DNA from: an uncultured Christensenellaceae bacterium
GTDB lineage: Bacteria; Bacillota; Clostridia; Christensenellales; Pumilibacteraceae
Reading direction: 5' to 3'
DNA length: 64,000 nucleotides
Assembly: GCA_910588155.1 (NCBI GenBank)
Contig: CAJUPB010000002.1
Location: forward strand, 124,001-188,000
The position numbers were made by a program, and so were the translations under genes. The notes beneath the pieces were generated by a model, which searched no databases, was not told the DNA's origin, and worked only from the letters and a program-made list of their open reading frames with translations. Below are positions 1-7,889 of this stretch, one piece after another (the first letter of the stretch is position 1; each line of letters opens with the position of its first letter).

Positions 1-105
1 TACCTTAAAAACGACAACGGCTACACTTACGGTCGCATCACGAAAAACAGCTTCGACGAAGATGACTCCTATGACGACGAAGACGAGGAGGACGATGACG
101 AATGA
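1..105 (+). CDS. Partial 3' end of a phage protein with acidic tail
   Basis: Only the last 34 codons are inside the window, and the reading frame is open from base 1. The visible part ends in a strongly acidic tail rich in Asp and Glu. The stop TGA overlaps the ATG of the next gene (ATGA), which implies translational coupling within the early operon. Acidic tails are common on phage DNA-binding proteins, but too little is visible to name a function. Confidence 0.5.
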   Translation, partial: YLKNDNGYTYGRITKNSFDEDDSYDDEDEEDDDE

Positions 106-320
106 GCCTTTGCGATGATTGCATTTTGAACGGAAGATGCGACGGAAGGTGCGGAGACACCGACCCCACATATTACGACTTTGAAGCTGAAAACGACCGC
201 TACGACGAATACGAACGAGAAAGTGACTGCTACGATAGCGACGCTGAGGATGACTACGAAACGATGGACCCGGAAGAATTCCTCAAAAAATATTTACAAG
301 ACTCGGAGGATAACAAATGA
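102..320 (+). CDS. Small acidic Cys-containing phage protein
   Basis: This 72-residue protein was not recognised. Its N-terminus has five cysteines in the first 17 residues (CDDC, CDGRC), which could bind a metal ion. The rest is dominated by Asp, Glu and Tyr. An AGGAGG site lies about 10 bases before the ATG, inside the preceding gene. The stop overlaps the next start (ATGA). Confidence 0.55.
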   Translation: MSLCDDCILNGRCDGRCGDTDPTYYDFEAENDRYDEYERESDCYDSDAEDDYETMDPEEFLKKYLQDSEDNK

Positions 321-604
321 ACGCTAAGCAAACCGCATCCGATAAGGCAATCGAGAGACTGAACTTGATAGCAAGAATATGCACCAGAGCCGAGGAAATG
401 GGCATCAGACGCGGTTCGAGAATAACCGCTCAAATGGACGTAGACCTCGCCGCCGAACATTTCAACATTAGACTTGCCGACTGGCTGAACGCCGATGCTT
501 TCAATTTCGCGCACGACTTCATTGAAATTCAAAACCACATCGACAGGGTAAACAAGACCTTCGATAATCGGTTTCTGCCGAGATTTGCCGGGATGGAAGA
601 ATAG
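317..604 (+). CDS. Hypothetical phage protein
   Basis: This 95-residue protein was not recognised with certainty. It appears mostly helical and has no membrane segment or signal peptide. A GGAGG site precedes the start by about 7 bases, and the start overlaps the previous stop. Its place in a run of overlapping small genes supports it being real early-operon coding sequence. Confidence 0.6.
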   Translation: MNAKQTASDKAIERLNLIARICTRAEEMGIRRGSRITAQMDVDLAAEHFNIRLADWLNADAFNFAHDFIEIQNHIDRVNKTFDNRFLPRFAGMEE

Positions 605-613
605 GGGGTGCGC

Positions 614-844
614 ATGACGACAGTAAAGAACGTATGGCGAATTGAGAAAACCTCGACTGGCTGGCACAGCTCCTTCGGGACGTTGATAGTCGAACCCGCC
701 CCGAACACGAGATGCACCGTAAACAAATTCAATGCCTACGAAAGCGCACGACACGATACCAAAAGCCAAGCGATAAAATACGCCGAGCGCGGCGGTATGG
801 CGGGACGCAATCGCGGCGAGATTATGATAGAAACTTCGGTCTGA
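614..844 (+). CDS. Small basic hypothetical phage protein
   Basis: The 76-residue product was not recognised. An in-frame GTG lies at 608, but the AGGGGG site at 603-608 overlaps it and is correctly spaced only for the ATG at 614. The C-terminal half looks like a short helix followed by a Gly/Arg-rich loop. The gene is followed by a 65-bp gap with a small hairpin. Confidence 0.5.
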   Translation: MTTVKNVWRIEKTSTGWHSSFGTLIVEPAPNTRCTVNKFNAYESARHDTKSQAIKYAERGGMAGRNRGEIMIETSV

Positions 845-870
845 CGAGAGCCGGACGGTAACCGACCGAA

Positions 871-886
871 ACGCCCGCAAGGGCGT
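871..886 (+). other. Small GNRA-loop hairpin between early genes
   Basis: ACGCCC pairs with GGGCGT around a GCAA loop. No T-run follows, so it is not a standard terminator. It sits 24 bases before the ATG at 910 and just upstream of that gene's AAGGAGG site, so it could shape translation or RNA processing. This is an inference. Confidence 0.4.
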
Positions 887-909
887 CACCGAAAACCAAG
901 GAGGTAAAT

Positions 910-1215
910 ATGAATTCACTTGCAGACCTTAATGAATACCTGTTCAGCGCGTTAGATGCCATCACAAACGATGACCTATCCGATGAGCAGCTCCAGCGCG
1001 AAATCAACAAAGCGCAGGCAGTTACAAAGGTCGCGGAGACAGTTATCCGAAACGGAGAGCTTGCGCTTAAGACGATGCAACTCGTCAACGAGTACGGCTA
1101 CACGACTCCGGACGGAGACGAGGTGCCGCTTCCGGGAATGCTCCGATACGGACTACGCGGTAAAGACGAACCCGTCGAGAGGAAAGGACTTCTCGGTGGG
1201 GGGGGAGGTAGCTAA
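910..1215 (+). CDS. Hypothetical phage early protein with Gly-rich tail
   Basis: The 101-residue protein resembles a common small protein of Clostridia phage early operons (Leu/Asp-rich N-terminus with NDDLSDEQL, then a helix). Its function is unknown. It has an excellent AAGGAGG site. The C-terminus is a run of five Gly codons made by a G8 tract at 1198-1205 immediately before the stop. The tract joins the GGAGGT site of the next gene, so slippage would change both the end of this protein and the neighbour's ribosome site. The stop overlaps the next ATG. Confidence 0.65.
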   Translation: MNSLADLNEYLFSALDAITNDDLSDEQLQREINKAQAVTKVAETVIRNGELALKTMQLVNEYGYTTPDGDEVPLPGMLRYGLRGKDEPVERKGLLGGGGGS

Positions 1216-2027
1216 TGCCGCGTAGAATCTACACGCCGGAGATGCAAGCCTTTATAGCTGAGAACGTGCAAGGTAAGCATTACTCCGAACTGGCAGAGTT
1301 GGTAAGCGCAACATTCGGTATCGAAATGACGACAAGCCAAATACACGCCTACGCGAGCAATCACAAATTGACAAACGGATTATGGCATAAACCCCTTCAA
1401 CGACCGTCGAAACGATACCCGCCCGAAATTGCACAGTTTATACGCGAGAACGTGACGGGGCGGTCGATGAAAGAGCTGGCAAACTTGCTGAATGGGCAAT
1501 TCGGAACGGATTATACGACGGAGCAAATAAAAGCGTATACGTCGAGGTTCAAACTCCGCAACGGCCGCGACTGTCGAATTAAACCGGGAGCGATACCGCC
1601 AAACAAAGGCAAAAAAGGCTACTGCCCGCCCGGATGTGAAAAAAGCTGGTTCAGCAAAGGACACACCCCGTACAACAAACAGCCGATAGGAACGGTGCTG
1701 ATGAAATCTGACGGATACCTATGGCGAAAGCTGGGCGAAGGGGCGCGAGACTGGCGACAGGAACACATCCTCATATGGGAAGCCGCTAACGGCCCCCTAC
1801 CTAAAGGCGCAATCGTTCTGTTTAAAGACGGCAACCATGAAAACGTGGCACTTGAAAATTTGACGATTATAACGCGGACAGAGCTTGCAATTTTGAACCG
1901 CTACGGTTTACTGAAGACCGACGCAGAGCTAACCGAGACAGCGATACTAATCGCAAAACTGAAACACCAAACCGCGCAAGCGGCAAAGAAATCAAAGAAA
2001 AGAGGAAAATCAAATGGCAGAAAATAA
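1215..2027 (+). CDS. HNH endonuclease-like protein with duplicated N-terminal DNA-binding module
   Basis: The 270-residue protein carries two tandem copies of a roughly 50-residue HTH-like module (about residues 6-55 and 69-118). Both copies follow the same pattern: P-E-[IM] near the start, then F-I-x-E-N-V and T-x-x-Q-I-x-A-Y. A basic linker with PPNKGKKG leads to a C-terminal HNH-like domain (about 165-235) with EHILIWE, LFKDGN and ENLTIITR. This matches phage HNH homing-type endonucleases. Known members nick DNA and spread as free-standing elements. It overlaps SSB by 14 bases. Nuclease activity is inferred. Confidence 0.8.
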   Translation: MPRRIYTPEMQAFIAENVQGKHYSELAELVSATFGIEMTTSQIHAYASNHKLTNGLWHKPLQRPSKRYPPEIAQFIRENVTGRSMKELANLLNGQFGTDYTTEQIKAYTSRFKLRNGRDCRIKPGAIPPNKGKKGYCPPGCEKSWFSKGHTPYNKQPIGTVLMKSDGYLWRKLGEGARDWRQEHILIWEAANGPLPKGAIVLFKDGNHENVALENLTIITRTELAILNRYGLLKTDAELTETAILIAKLKHQTAQAAKKSKKRGKSNGRK

Positions 2028-2670
2028 GCAGAACAACAAAACCTATATCAGCGGCGAGATTGCAAGCGAAAGCGTGTTCTCGCACGAAAGCTACGGCGAA
2101 AAATTCTACGAGTGCAAAGTGAGAATCGCCCGCCTTTCCGGAACGCACGACACGCTCCCCGTCGTCATTTCCGAACGCATCATGCCGAAAGACTGGGCAG
2201 AGGGAAAGACCATTCATGCGCTGGGGCAATTCCGTTCTTACAACAAAATCATAGACGGCAAATCGCGCCTTCAGCTTTACGTGTTCATCCTCGAATTGCT
2301 GGATGAGCCTAAGGGCGACAAAACAAACATCGTGGCACTTGCCGGGTATATTTGCAAAAAGCCGACCTACAGGACAACGCCGTTCAACCGCGAGATTGCC
2401 GACGTGCTGATAGCCGTAAACCGCGCCTACAACAAATCGGACTACATACCCGCCATAGCATGGGGGCGAAACGCTCGTTTTGTAAGCGGTTTATCGACCG
2501 GAGACCGAGTGCAGATACTCGGACGAATTCAAAGCCGCGAATACGAAAAGACACTGACGGACGGAAACAAAGAGACCAGAACAGCCTATGAGGTTTCGAT
2601 TTCACAAATTATGGCGACTGACGACGAAAACGAATTGAAACTGTGGGAGGACGCGAACGATGGCGATTGA
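2014..2670 (+). CDS. Single-stranded DNA-binding protein with two OB-like halves
   Basis: The 218-residue protein matches the phage SSB type of Clostridia, which has two OB-fold units. The N-terminal half contains VFSHESYGEKFYECKV and a conserved LRSYN-like segment (FRSYN). The second half contains GYICKKPTYRTTPFNREIAD and NKSDYIPAIAWGRNARF, the classic SSB OB core. It should coat single-stranded phage DNA during replication by the polymerase and primase-helicase encoded downstream. The C-terminus is acidic, as in many SSBs. Start and stop overlap the neighbouring genes. Confidence 0.88.
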   Translation: MAENKQNNKTYISGEIASESVFSHESYGEKFYECKVRIARLSGTHDTLPVVISERIMPKDWAEGKTIHALGQFRSYNKIIDGKSRLQLYVFILELLDEPKGDKTNIVALAGYICKKPTYRTTPFNREIADVLIAVNRAYNKSDYIPAIAWGRNARFVSGLSTGDRVQILGRIQSREYEKTLTDGNKETRTAYEVSISQIMATDDENELKLWEDANDGD

Positions 2671-2872
2671 TAAGGACGCATACAAGGCAATCGAAGAGAC
2701 CGCGCTGATGGTAGCCGCTAAGGGCGTGGTTGAGAGCATAGGCGGTGTGTTAGAGGCGGAGCTGGTGCGCCGTTGCGCCGAGAAAGGCATCACCGTGGAA
2801 GCCAAATTCGACATCAAAGTAACGGCGGTAAATCCCGACACATTAAAATCGGCGAGCAGGCGAAGGAGGTAA
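2660..2872 (+). CDS. Hypothetical phage protein
   Basis: This 70-residue protein was not recognised. It has an amphipathic helical N-terminal part and ends in RRRR. GGAGG lies 10 bases before the ATG, and the gene overlaps the end of the SSB gene by 11 bases. Position and coupling suggest an early replication-associated role, but no function can be assigned. Confidence 0.55.
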   Translation: MAIDKDAYKAIEETALMVAAKGVVESIGGVLEAELVRRCAEKGITVEAKFDIKVTAVNPDTLKSASRRRR

Positions 2873-2875
2873 GGC

Positions 2876-3265
2876 ATGGAAATGACGGCACACGAAATAG
2901 TCAGAAGCTACAAGGAAGCCAAGGACAAAAAGAAGCAAGTCGGCATACTGGCGCAGCTCAATCTCTGTACCCCGGAAGACATCAAGAAAATACTGGTCGA
3001 GGGAGGCATCAGCTGGCGAGAATTGCCGAGAGGCAAACGCACCCAGTCCCCCCCCCAACCCCCGAACGAAGAAAAAGAGCCAAGCGCACCTTTGCCGCAT
3101 AGCGCGATAATCCGTGAGGCGTTGAAAGCATACAAAGCGCAGACCGAGAACGCGATGCGCGAAGAGGTACGTAACCACGAAGAAACGATGGCGAAATTTA
3201 AGAACGACATCGCAGAGATTGACCGGCTGCTCCAAGCCGAGCAGACCGAGGGAGATACACAATGA
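2876..3265 (+). CDS. Hypothetical phage early protein with C9 tract
   Basis: The 129-residue protein begins with a short helical domain (EIVRSYKEAKD...ILAQLN...PEDIKKIL) that resembles small HTH-like phage proteins seen in Clostridia prophages. It ends in a likely coiled coil (about residues 80-125). Between them lies a Pro-rich linker encoded by a run of nine C at 3048-3056. As written the frame is intact through the tract. A one-base change there would remove the coiled coil. The stop overlaps metK by 4 bases. Confidence 0.6.
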   Translation: MEMTAHEIVRSYKEAKDKKKQVGILAQLNLCTPEDIKKILVEGGISWRELPRGKRTQSPPQPPNEEKEPSAPLPHSAIIREALKAYKAQTENAMREEVRNHEETMAKFKNDIAEIDRLLQAEQTEGDTQ

Positions 3266-4410
3266 AATTTATAACAGCAGAAAGCGTAACAGCTGGGCAT
3301 CCGGACAAATTAGCCGATTACATCGCGGACTGCATCCTTGACGAATGCATGGCGCAAGACCGCGAAAGCAGAGTGGCCTGTGAGGTTATGCTCTCGCACG
3401 AGGTGCTGATGATTGCCGGCGAAATAACGACAAAAGCAAAAGTGGACTACCAAGCGGTAGCGGAAAAAGCCATCAAGCAAATCGGCTACGAGCCGCCTGA
3501 CAGCTTCGTAGACGATATCTTCGCGCAAAGCCCGGACATCAAACAAGCGGTCGACGAGAGCGAGACTCACGAACAAGGCGCGGGAGACCAAGGCATAGTG
3601 TACGGCTACGCAACGAACGATACGCTGTCGCAATTGCCGCTTGCCACCGACCTTGCGCACCGACTGACCGATAACCTTATGCGGATGCGCGAGAGCCGTA
3701 ACGAGTTGAAAGTGGGCGCGGATGGGAAAGCGCAGGTAACGGTCGCATACGGCGAAGACGACAAATTCAGATACATAGCGTCGGTGCTGGTTTCGGTTCA
3801 GCACGATGCAGATGCAGACCTCGACGCATTGAGAGACGGGGTGCGCGAATTGATAATCAAACCCGCGCTCTGCGATTTCGATATAAGCAAGACCGAAATT
3901 ATAATCAACCCCAGCGGACGGTTCGTCAAAGGCGGGTTCGAAGCCGACACGGGACTGACCGGACGCAAGCTGATGGTTGATACTTACGGCGGCATTGCGC
4001 ATCATGGCGGCGGCGCGATGAGCGGGAAAGACCCTTCGAAGGTTGACCGCTCCGGCGCGTATATGGCGCGTTACATTGCCAACGCGATAGTAAAAGCCGA
4101 CCTTGCCGACAAATGCGAGGTGGCAATCGCCTACGCAATAGGCAGAGCGCAACCCACTGCAGTCAACGTGGATACGTTCGGGACTTGGACGACCACCCCG
4201 GATAGGTACATCGCCGAAGCGATAAGTAAGGCGTTTGACCTTACGCCTGCGGGCATCATACGGCAGCTTAAGCTGAAAGACATAGGCTACAAGCACACGG
4301 CGATATACGGACATTTCGGATGCGACAAGGGATACCCGTGGGAATTCGTCGACAAGGCGACCGTAACGAGGCTGAAAACCGCCGTAAAAGAGGTGATGCA
4401 CGAATGCTGA
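3262..4410 (+). CDS. metK: Phage-encoded S-adenosylmethionine synthetase (MetK)
   Basis: The 382-residue protein is a full-length methionine adenosyltransferase, which makes SAM from ATP and methionine. Family signatures are present in order: GHPDK near residue 13, GAGDQGIVYGYA near 110-121, and the Gly-rich GGGAMSGKDPSKVDRSGAY phosphate-binding segment near 252-270. The gene has a GGGAG ribosome site and overlaps the downstream cytosine methyltransferase by 7 bases. That suggests it supplies the methyl donor for phage DNA modification. Cellular MetK is normally chromosomal, so this copy is best read as an auxiliary metabolic gene. Confidence 0.93.
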   Translation: MKFITAESVTAGHPDKLADYIADCILDECMAQDRESRVACEVMLSHEVLMIAGEITTKAKVDYQAVAEKAIKQIGYEPPDSFVDDIFAQSPDIKQAVDESETHEQGAGDQGIVYGYATNDTLSQLPLATDLAHRLTDNLMRMRESRNELKVGADGKAQVTVAYGEDDKFRYIASVLVSVQHDADADLDALRDGVRELIIKPALCDFDISKTEIIINPSGRFVKGGFEADTGLTGRKLMVDTYGGIAHHGGGAMSGKDPSKVDRSGAYMARYIANAIVKADLADKCEVAIAYAIGRAQPTAVNVDTFGTWTTTPDRYIAEAISKAFDLTPAGIIRQLKLKDIGYKHTAIYGHFGCDKGYPWEFVDKATVTRLKTAVKEVMHEC

Positions 4411-5231
4411 GGGTAGTAGAGCTTTTCGCCGGAATAGGCGCACAGGCAGCCGCTCTCGACCACATAGGTGCAGAGTGGAAATCAGTCGGAATCGTAGAGA
4501 TTGACCCGTACTGCGTAACCGCATACAACGCCATACACGGAACGGACTACAAGCCGAGCGACATCACGAAAGTGGAGCGGCTCCCGGAATGCGACCTGCT
4601 GACTTACAGCTTCCCCTGCACCGACATAAGCAACGCTGGAAAACAAAAGGGGTTCGCCGAGGGAAGCGGAACGCGGAGCAGCCTACTGTGGGAGGTGCGC
4701 CGACTGCTCAGAGCCTACACCAAAAATGGGGGGGGTCGCCGCCTAAATATCTTTTGATGGAAAACGTAAAAGCACTGGTGCAAAAGAAATTCAAACCGCA
4801 TTTCGACGAATGGCTCAAACAACTCGAAGAGCTGGGATACACGACATACTGGCAAGTTTTGAACGCAACCGGATACGGGATGCCGCAGAACCGCGAAAGA
4901 GTGATAGCCGTCTCGATTTTGAACGATACCGAAGGGTTCGCGTTCCCGAAACCGATACCGCTGGAATTGAAGCTAAAAGACCTGCTCGAACCGGTGGTAG
5001 ACCGAAAATACTACATCAAAGCAGACGCAATACAGTCGCGGTTGGAGAGCAACTTCTGCCATCGGAATCACTCCATAGTACACGCGGGGGGGGGACGATT
5101 TGTCGAACCTTAACAGCGCGAGAATTCAAAGAACCGACGTGTGTCGCGCTATTCGTGTCGGAGGACGCGGAAGCCGAGACGAAAAGCACCGATGGGACAT
5201 CGTCGTGCAGGAGGTAACCGAGAATGAGTGA
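4404..5231 (+). pseudogene. Cytosine-5 DNA methyltransferase, N-terminal part, frameshifted at two poly-G tracts
   Basis: The ATG at 4404 opens with the SAM-binding motif ELFAGIG. Next come motif IV (SFPCTDIS) with the catalytic Cys and motif VI (LLMENVKAL), then QNRERV (motif VIII). The frame breaks at G8 (4728-4735): as written translation stops at 4757, and nine Gs would restore GGGSPPKYLLMENV. It breaks again at G9 (5086-5094): as written it stops at 5113, and eight Gs would continue through SARIQRTD and AIRVGGRGS to a TGA at 5229. The open segments fit a real methyltransferase in three frames. The breaks are either phase-variable slippage or assembly error. Confidence 0.8.
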
Positions 5232-5895
5232 AAAAGAATTAAAGCCGGTCGGAATGCTGGTCGGAGACAAATGGGACAAGATGCACGACATCAGTCGGCG
5301 AGTTTACGACGAAGACGGCGTATGCCCCACAATACCCACGGGAGCGGGCGGGAACACCGAGGTCAAGATATTGCAGAGACCGCGCGGAAAGAACGACGGT
5401 GGCATCAGAGACGGCAACGTCGTGCCTACGGTAACCGCGAATACCTTTCAGGAAAACGTGTTCGTAGTGGGGGCATTACGGGGCAGAAACCCGGAGAATC
5501 CAAGCGACAGGACAGCGGGCGCACCCACGGTGCAGATGCTGGAAATCAGAGCCGACCAATGCACAAACACCATAACATCCGTTCAGAAAGACAACGTCGT
5601 GATAGAGCGTGACACTGAAACGGGGGAGTTTCCGGACGATTACATCGTAATCATCGACGGCAAGCCGTGTCTGGTACGGAAGCTGACCCCGAAAGAGTGC
5701 TGGCGGTTATTTGGATTTACGGATGAGCAATTCGAGACGGCGAAGAAAGCACTCGAAGAAAAGCACTACAAGGGCAGAGACAAAGCAAGCTCACAACTCT
5801 ACAAGCAAGCGGGAAATACAATAGTTATTCCTATGCTGGCGGCAGTGTTGCAAGCGATAAAAGGAATAAAAGCCAAGGAGGTGCAAAATGGCTGA
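5224..5895 (+). CDS. Cytosine-5 DNA methyltransferase, C-terminal part
   Basis: The 223-residue product carries the target-recognition-like region and motifs IX and X (RKLTPKECWRLFGF near residue 158, and GNTIVIPML near 200). It has no motif I, so it cannot bind SAM alone. A good GGAGGT site precedes the ATG, and the start overlaps the restored end of the N-terminal gene by 8 bases. That suggests a naturally two-part enzyme, comparable to the two-subunit M.AquI. The alternative is a third frameshift in one original gene. Together the parts span about 495 codons, a normal length for phage C5 methyltransferases. Confidence 0.8.
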   Translation: MSEKELKPVGMLVGDKWDKMHDISRRVYDEDGVCPTIPTGAGGNTEVKILQRPRGKNDGGIRDGNVVPTVTANTFQENVFVVGALRGRNPENPSDRTAGAPTVQMLEIRADQCTNTITSVQKDNVVIERDTETGEFPDDYIVIIDGKPCLVRKLTPKECWRLFGFTDEQFETAKKALEEKHYKGRDKASSQLYKQAGNTIVIPMLAAVLQAIKGIKAKEVQNG

Positions 5896-6094
5896 GTTCT
5901 ACAACAAAGGATGCGGAAAATGCATTCTGCTCGATGAGCGCAAAGGCTTTATGCTGATAGCAGCCGTCGAACGCAACGAATACATAATCGCGCCAAGTCC
6001 CGTTGAACCGGACGGGAGCTGGACATGGGGCAGCTACTACAAAGACCTTTTCACGGCGGTGGCTGAATACCAAAGCAGAACGGAATCTAAATAG
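5888..6094 (+). CDS. Hypothetical phage protein
   Basis: The 68-residue protein was not recognised. It is beta-rich, with several aromatic residues in a WTWGSYY segment, and has two Cys near the N-terminus (CGKC). An AAGGAGGTG site precedes it inside the end of the methyltransferase gene, overlapping by 8 bases. Confidence 0.55.
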   Translation: MAEFYNKGCGKCILLDERKGFMLIAAVERNEYIIAPSPVEPDGSWTWGSYYKDLFTAVAEYQSRTESK

Positions 6095-6107
6095 GAGGTA
6101 AAGATGA

Positions 6108-6311
6108 ATGCAGGTAAATGTAGCAAAGATAAAAGGACTTATGGCCGAACACGGCGACACGCAGGATGTCCTCGCTGAAAAGCTGGGAATCGTCCCGGCC
6201 ACGTTGCGCAGTTACCTCAAGGGTAGAACGGTTATGCGCGTTGATACGGTCGCGCAAATCGCGGAAATCTACGGGATTAAGCCGTTAGATTTGCTGACGA
6301 TAGAGCAGTAA
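6108..6311 (+). CDS. Small XRE/Cro-type HTH regulator
   Basis: The 67-residue protein is almost entirely one helix-turn-helix domain: QDVLAEKLGI as helix 2, and ATLRSYLKGR as the recognition helix region. It resembles Cro/CI-type phage repressors. The ATG at 6108 is chosen over 6104, whose frame is short and meaningless. GGAGGT lies about 10 bases upstream. It probably binds an operator in the early region, but none was identified. Confidence 0.8.
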   Translation: MQVNVAKIKGLMAEHGDTQDVLAEKLGIVPATLRSYLKGRTVMRVDTVAQIAEIYGIKPLDLLTIEQ

Positions 6312-6376
6312 ATTTTTTTGCCGACAAAGTGGACTTACAGACCACAAAACAATAATAAAGGAGGTGGTTCGCGGCA

Positions 6377-6571
6377 ATGACTAAAGGACAGGAAATACCG
6401 GCAGAGGTCGGACGGTGGCTCGACGAATTATACACGCTACTGTTCGAACCGAAACCGAAAGGAGGTGAACAAGCGATGACGTGTCCGAACTGCGATGCAG
6501 ATATGGAGTACGACGAAGAGGCCGGCGTCTGGCAATGTCCGGAATGCGGATACACGGAAAACGCAAGATAA
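6377..6571 (+). CDS. Small zinc-ribbon phage protein with internal start
   Basis: The 64-residue frame ends in a zinc ribbon with two CPxC knuckles (CPNCDADMEY and CPECGY). An AAGGAGGTGG site lies before the ATG at 6377. A second strong AAAGGAGGTGAAC site lies before an in-frame ATG at 6476, which would give only the 31-residue zinc ribbon. The two sites may yield long and short forms, or the N-terminal 33 residues may be a separate fused peptide. The function is unknown. Confidence 0.6.
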   Translation: MTKGQEIPAEVGRWLDELYTLLFEPKPKGGEQAMTCPNCDADMEYDEEAGVWQCPECGYTENAR

Positions 6572-6663
6572 GCAAATTTTTACAAAGAAAACCATCATTC
6601 GACAAAGGCTCTGGAATAACGACAAAGGGTCTTAAAAATCAAAATTCGACAGGAGTTAAAATT

Positions 6664-7131
6664 ATGGAAATTAAAGTAACAATTTCGCTCGATGAGCGAA
6701 CGCACAGCATACTGAACAGGCTCATCGCCGCACTTGGCGAAAGCAAAAAGAACGCGACCACTATCGTGACGACCGTAAACAGCGCAGCCGACGCGACGGA
6801 CGAAGACGAGTGTACGGAAGAGCAAAAGCGTGAGGCTCTCGAAGCGATGTATGCCGAAGAAAACGGCGGTACGGATGCGGTAGAGGAAACACCCGCCCCC
6901 GCATCTAAAAAGGCGACAAAGCCCGTTTCTGACGGCGTGAGCGCAGGCAAAAAGGACAAGCCGAAAGTTACGCAGGAAGAGATACGCGCACTCGCCGCAG
7001 ACGTTAAGACGAAGACGGGCAGCATCGACAAAGTAAAAGCGTTGCTGAACGCTTACTCGGCAAAGAACATCTCCGCGCTTCCGGCAGACAAGTGGGATGA
7101 ATTCGCCGAGAAATTAAAGGAACTGCTCTAA
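6664..7131 (+). CDS. Hypothetical phage early protein
   Basis: The 155-residue protein has a short N-terminal MEIKVTISLDERTHSIL segment, a low-complexity Ala/Glu/Lys linker, and a helical C-terminal domain (about 105-155) beginning TQEEIRALAADV. This architecture is frequent immediately upstream of DUF2800 genes in Clostridia phages. Its role is not established here. CAGGAG precedes the ATG, and the stop overlaps the next ATG by one base. Confidence 0.65.
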   Translation: MEIKVTISLDERTHSILNRLIAALGESKKNATTIVTTVNSAADATDEDECTEEQKREALEAMYAEENGGTDAVEETPAPASKKATKPVSDGVSAGKKDKPKVTQEEIRALAADVKTKTGSIDKVKALLNAYSAKNISALPADKWDEFAEKLKELL

Positions 7132-7889
7132 TGCCCGACGTTCACGCAAAGTTAAGCGCAAGCGGCTCCGGTCGCTGGATGGCGTGTCCGGGGAGCGTAA
7201 TCCTTGAAGACCTCTTCGAAGACGAGGGCAGCGTTTACGCCGAAGAAGGCACAACCGCCCACGCAGTCGCAGAGGCGCGTCTGAGGGCAGAATTCGACCC
7301 CACGGACGCGAAGAAACGCGAAAGGGTTAATGTCCTCAAAGAAACGACCTCGCCCGAAATGTGGCAATTCACGGGACGATACGTGGAGTATTGCAAGAAC
7401 ATCGTCGAGACGATGCAACTGGACGGACATCAAGCGCGAGCGTACATCGAACAACGGGTACGGTTTGACCGCTGGGTGCCGGATGCTTTCGGAACGGTCG
7501 ACTTTTGCGCCGTAGGTGGGGATGACCTTCACATCGTGGACTTCAAATACGGAAAGGGCGTCCCGGTCAACGCCGAAAACAATTCTCAGATGCGGGCATA
7601 CGCACTCGGCTTTTTGCAGGAAATGGAGTGCATCTACGACAACCTCAAAACGGTCACGATGCATATAGTCCAGCCGCGAATCAACAACATCAGCACGGAG
7701 ACGATGCCCGTGGAAGATTTACTCGAATGGGCAGACGGTGTATTGAAGCCGAGAGCCGACAAAGCCGCGAACTCGACGCGCGAATACGCGACTGGCGCAC
7801 AATGCAAATTCTGCAAAGCAAAGGCAGCGTGTAGAGCAAGAGCCGGATACTTGCTCGGAAAAATATCCGAAATTTTAGGAGGAAACTAA
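7131..7889 (+). CDS. DUF2800 nuclease-like protein, N-terminal part
   Basis: The 252-residue protein matches the DUF2800 family of phage PD-(D/E)XK (Cas4/RecB-like) proteins. SxSGRWMACPGS opens the domain, GTTAHAVAEA follows, and VDFKYGKG near residue 138 is the nuclease-like core. CKFCKAKAAC near 227 is a Cys cluster like the iron-sulfur clasp of Cas4-type nucleases. It probably processes DNA ends during phage replication or recombination. Family members are usually about 370-400 residues. Here the C-terminal region is the next gene. Confidence 0.82.
   Translation: MPDVHAKLSASGSGRWMACPGSVILEDLFEDEGSVYAEEGTTAHAVAEARLRAEFDPTDAKKRERVNVLKETTSPEMWQFTGRYVEYCKNIVETMQLDGHQARAYIEQRVRFDRWVPDAFGTVDFCAVGGDDLHIVDFKYGKGVPVNAENNSQMRAYALGFLQEMECIYDNLKTVTMHIVQPRINNISTETMPVEDLLEWADGVLKPRADKAANSTREYATGAQCKFCKAKAACRARAGYLLGKISEILGGN

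Noticed and set aside
3310..4524. Long open frame of 404 codons on the minus strand
   Set aside because: It is antisense to metK and the methyltransferase start, and has no family motifs or coupled neighbours. The codon bias of the real genes keeps the opposite strand open.
5101..5217. Continuation of the cytosine methyltransferase through the frame giving TLTAREFKEP
   Set aside because: That frame stops at 5215. The other frame gives SARIQRTD and AIRVGGRGS, closer to phage C5 methyltransferases, and needs only one base fewer in the tract.
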